Positions 62,676-64,000 of a stretch of 64,000 nt of DNA are shown piece by piece. The notes under the pieces were generated by a model. That model was not told the origin of the DNA. It saw nothing but the letters and a program-made list of their open reading frames with translations, and ran no database searches. The DNA is from Sphingomonas lenta (GTDB lineage: Bacteria > Pseudomonadota > Alphaproteobacteria > Sphingomonadales > Sphingomonadaceae): NCBI RefSeq assembly GCF_002288825.1, contig NZ_NSLI01000004.1, forward strand, positions 308,501 through 372,500. The letters run 5' to 3'. Numbering within the stretch: position 1 is the first letter of the stretch; each line of letters begins with the position of its first letter. The position numbers and the translations under genes were made by a program.

Positions 62676-64000
62676 TTAGCCCTTCGGGCTGACGGCCACG
62701 AACTGCCCCCCCACCCGCGGGCGCTGGACGTAGAGCAGCACCTGATCGCGTCCGGCGTTGCGCGCCTGGGCCACGGCGGCGGCGAGCTCGGCGGCGGTGC
62801 GCACGGGCTGGCGGTTGACAGATACGATCACGTCGCCGCGACGCACCTTGGTGGCGGCGTCGCTGGACGGGTCGACACTGGCGATAGCCAAGCCCTGCAC
62901 CGTCGAGTCGACGCCGATGGAGCGCGCGATCTGCGGGGTGAGCGGCACGACGTTGACGCCGAGCGGGTTGGCCGACGCGGGCGCGCGGCTCGCGGGCGCA
63001 TCCTCGGCGGGCAGGCCGTCCGAGTCCTCGCCGCCGTTCAGCGCCGCGAGTTGCTCCTGCGAGGGGCGCGTGCCCGCCGTCGCGGTGACGGTGACCGGAC
63101 GCCCGTCGCGCAGCACGTCGAGGCGCACCGGGCTGCCCGGCGGCACGCTGGCGACGAGGTAGGAGAGCGTCGCGTCGGGCGTGACCTCCCGGCCGTTGAC
63201 GCGGGTCACCACGTCGCCGGGACGGAGCCCCGCGCGCGCGCCCGGCTCGCCCGGCTCGACGCGCGCGATCAGCTCGCCGCGGCCGCGCTGGATGCCGAGC
63301 GCGGCGGCAAGGTCGGCGTCGATCGGCTGGAGCGAGACGCCCAGGTAACCGCGGCGGATCGGCTGGCCGGCGCGCAGGCGCTCGATGATCGGGCGCGCCT
63401 CCTCGGTCGGGATGGCGAAGCCGAGGCCGATATTGCCGCCCGATTGCGAGAAGATCTGGCTGTTGATGCCGATCACGTTGCCGTTCAGGTCGAACATCGG
63501 GCCGCCCGAATTACCCTGGTTGATCGCGGCGTCCGTCTGGATGAAGCGGTCGGCGGGGCCGCCGCCCGTCGAGCGGTGCACCGCCGACACGATGCCGGCG
63601 GTCACCGTGCCGTTGAGGCCGAACGGGTTGCCGATCGCGACGACCCAATCGCCGACGCGGGTGCGGGTCGAATCACCCCAGCGGACGAAGGGCAGGTTCT
63701 GCGCATCGATCTTGAGCAGCGCGAGATCGGATTCGGGGTCACGGCCGACGACGCGCGCGGTGTACTCCTTGCGGTCGGGCAGCGTCACGGTGATCGTTTC
63801 GACGGTGGCGTTGCGGGCGCCCGGCGCGATCACGTGGTTGTTGGTGACGACGTAACCGTCCGGCGAGATGATGAAGCCGGAACCGAGCGACGCGCCCTCG
63901 CGGCGCACGGGCGGGCCGCCCTGCTGGCCGCGGCCGCCGAACTGGCCGAACAGTTCGGCGAAGGGCGTGCCCTGGAACGGGTTGGCGGACTGGGTCACCT
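62676..64000 (-). CDS. DegP/HtrA-family serine protease, N-terminus outside window
   Basis: About 440 residues visible; the chain continues beyond the edge (the first visible GTG is probably internal). The triad is His in VVTNNHVI, Asp in PESDLALLKID and Ser in AAINQGNSGGPMF. Two PDZ domains follow (GYLGVSLQPI... and NPLGVNVVPLTPQIARSIGVD). Periplasmic quality-control protease, DegP/DegQ type. A signal peptide cannot be checked. Confidence 0.95.
   Translation of the reverse strand, partial: VTQSANPFQGTPFAELFGQFGGRGQQGGPPVRREGASLGSGFIISPDGYVVTNNHVIAPGARNATVETITVTLPDRKEYTARVVGRDPESDLALLKIDAQNLPFVRWGDSTRTRVGDWVVAIGNPFGLNGTVTAGIVSAVHRSTGGGPADRFIQTDAAINQGNSGGPMFDLNGNVIGINSQIFSQSGGNIGLGFAIPTEEARPIIERLRAGQPIRRGYLGVSLQPIDADLAAALGIQRGRGELIARVEPGEPGARAGLRPGDVVTRVNGREVTPDATLSYLVASVPPGSPVRLDVLRDGRPVTVTATAGTRPSQEQLAALNGGEDSDGLPAEDAPASRAPASANPLGVNVVPLTPQIARSIGVDSTVQGLAIASVDPSSDAATKVRRGDVIVSVNRQPVRTAAELAAAVAQARNAGRDQVLLYVQRPRVGGQFVAVSPKG

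Overview
The window looks like chromosomal DNA of a high-GC alphaproteobacterium, most likely a sphingomonad (Sphingomonas or a close relative). The evidence is a two-piece, circularly permuted tmRNA gene encoding an ANDN...AA tag, the gene order rimP-nusA-ylxR-infB-rbfA-truB-rpsO-pnp, a DUF3035 lipoprotein after lspA, dense one- or two-gene operons, and many small GC-rich palindromic intergenic repeats. The genus is inferred, not proven. There are no rRNA or tRNA genes, CRISPR arrays, complete prophages or insertion sequences.

Layout. 0-3.7 kb: 5' end of a polyprenyl diphosphate synthase gene, chorismate mutase, a DUF885 peptidase-like protein, an Rrf2 regulator and ssrA. 3.8-17.6 kb: an accessory-rich stretch with membrane proteins, a beta-barrel protein, an RTX-like secreted protein, cytochrome b561, a glycoside hydrolase, a SleB-type cell wall hydrolase, two paralogous tandem-HTH genes (one broken by an amber codon), a tiny low-GC membrane peptide gene between two repeats, a YegD-like Hsp70 and a DUF1778/GNAT toxin-antitoxin pair. 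17.6-20.1 kb: a lower-GC island holding a stand-alone GHKL ATPase of unknown role. 20.2-31.4 kb (minus strand): the rimP-nusA-ylxR-infB-rbfA / truB-rpsO-pnp translation and RNA cluster, with thymidine kinase and an M50 protease between rbfA and truB.

31.6-39.1 kb: two tandem PQQ-type sugar dehydrogenase lipoproteins, then thioesterases, a crotonase, an SDR, a thiolase and a nitroreductase that look like acyl-CoA metabolism. 39.1-50.8 kb: a DEAD-box helicase, a NupC transporter, an alpha/beta hydrolase, then yhhQ-thyA-small membrane ORF-folA, ribF, ileS, lspA and a lipoprotein. 50.9-64 kb: cystathionine beta-lyase, sulfurtransferase, an Fe-S (6-4)-type photolyase, queF, a GT4-(alpha/alpha)6 plus GH130 pair, a YcgG-family plus DUF1989 pair, homoserine dehydrogenase, two small genes and a truncated DegP/HtrA gene.

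The most unusual observations are: (i) a palindromic repeat, also present between genes at 52.1 kb, lies in frame inside ileS and adds about 45 residues; (ii) intergenic palindromes whose termini supply the stop codons of adjoining genes; (iii) a TGTCCTACA motif with an identical 34-nt offset ahead of both HTH paralogs, and a related copy before nupC; (iv) several small ORFs (12.9, 17.0 and 45.2 kb); and (v) three uncharacterised gene units: the GHKL ATPase, GT4/GH130, and YcgG/DUF1989.
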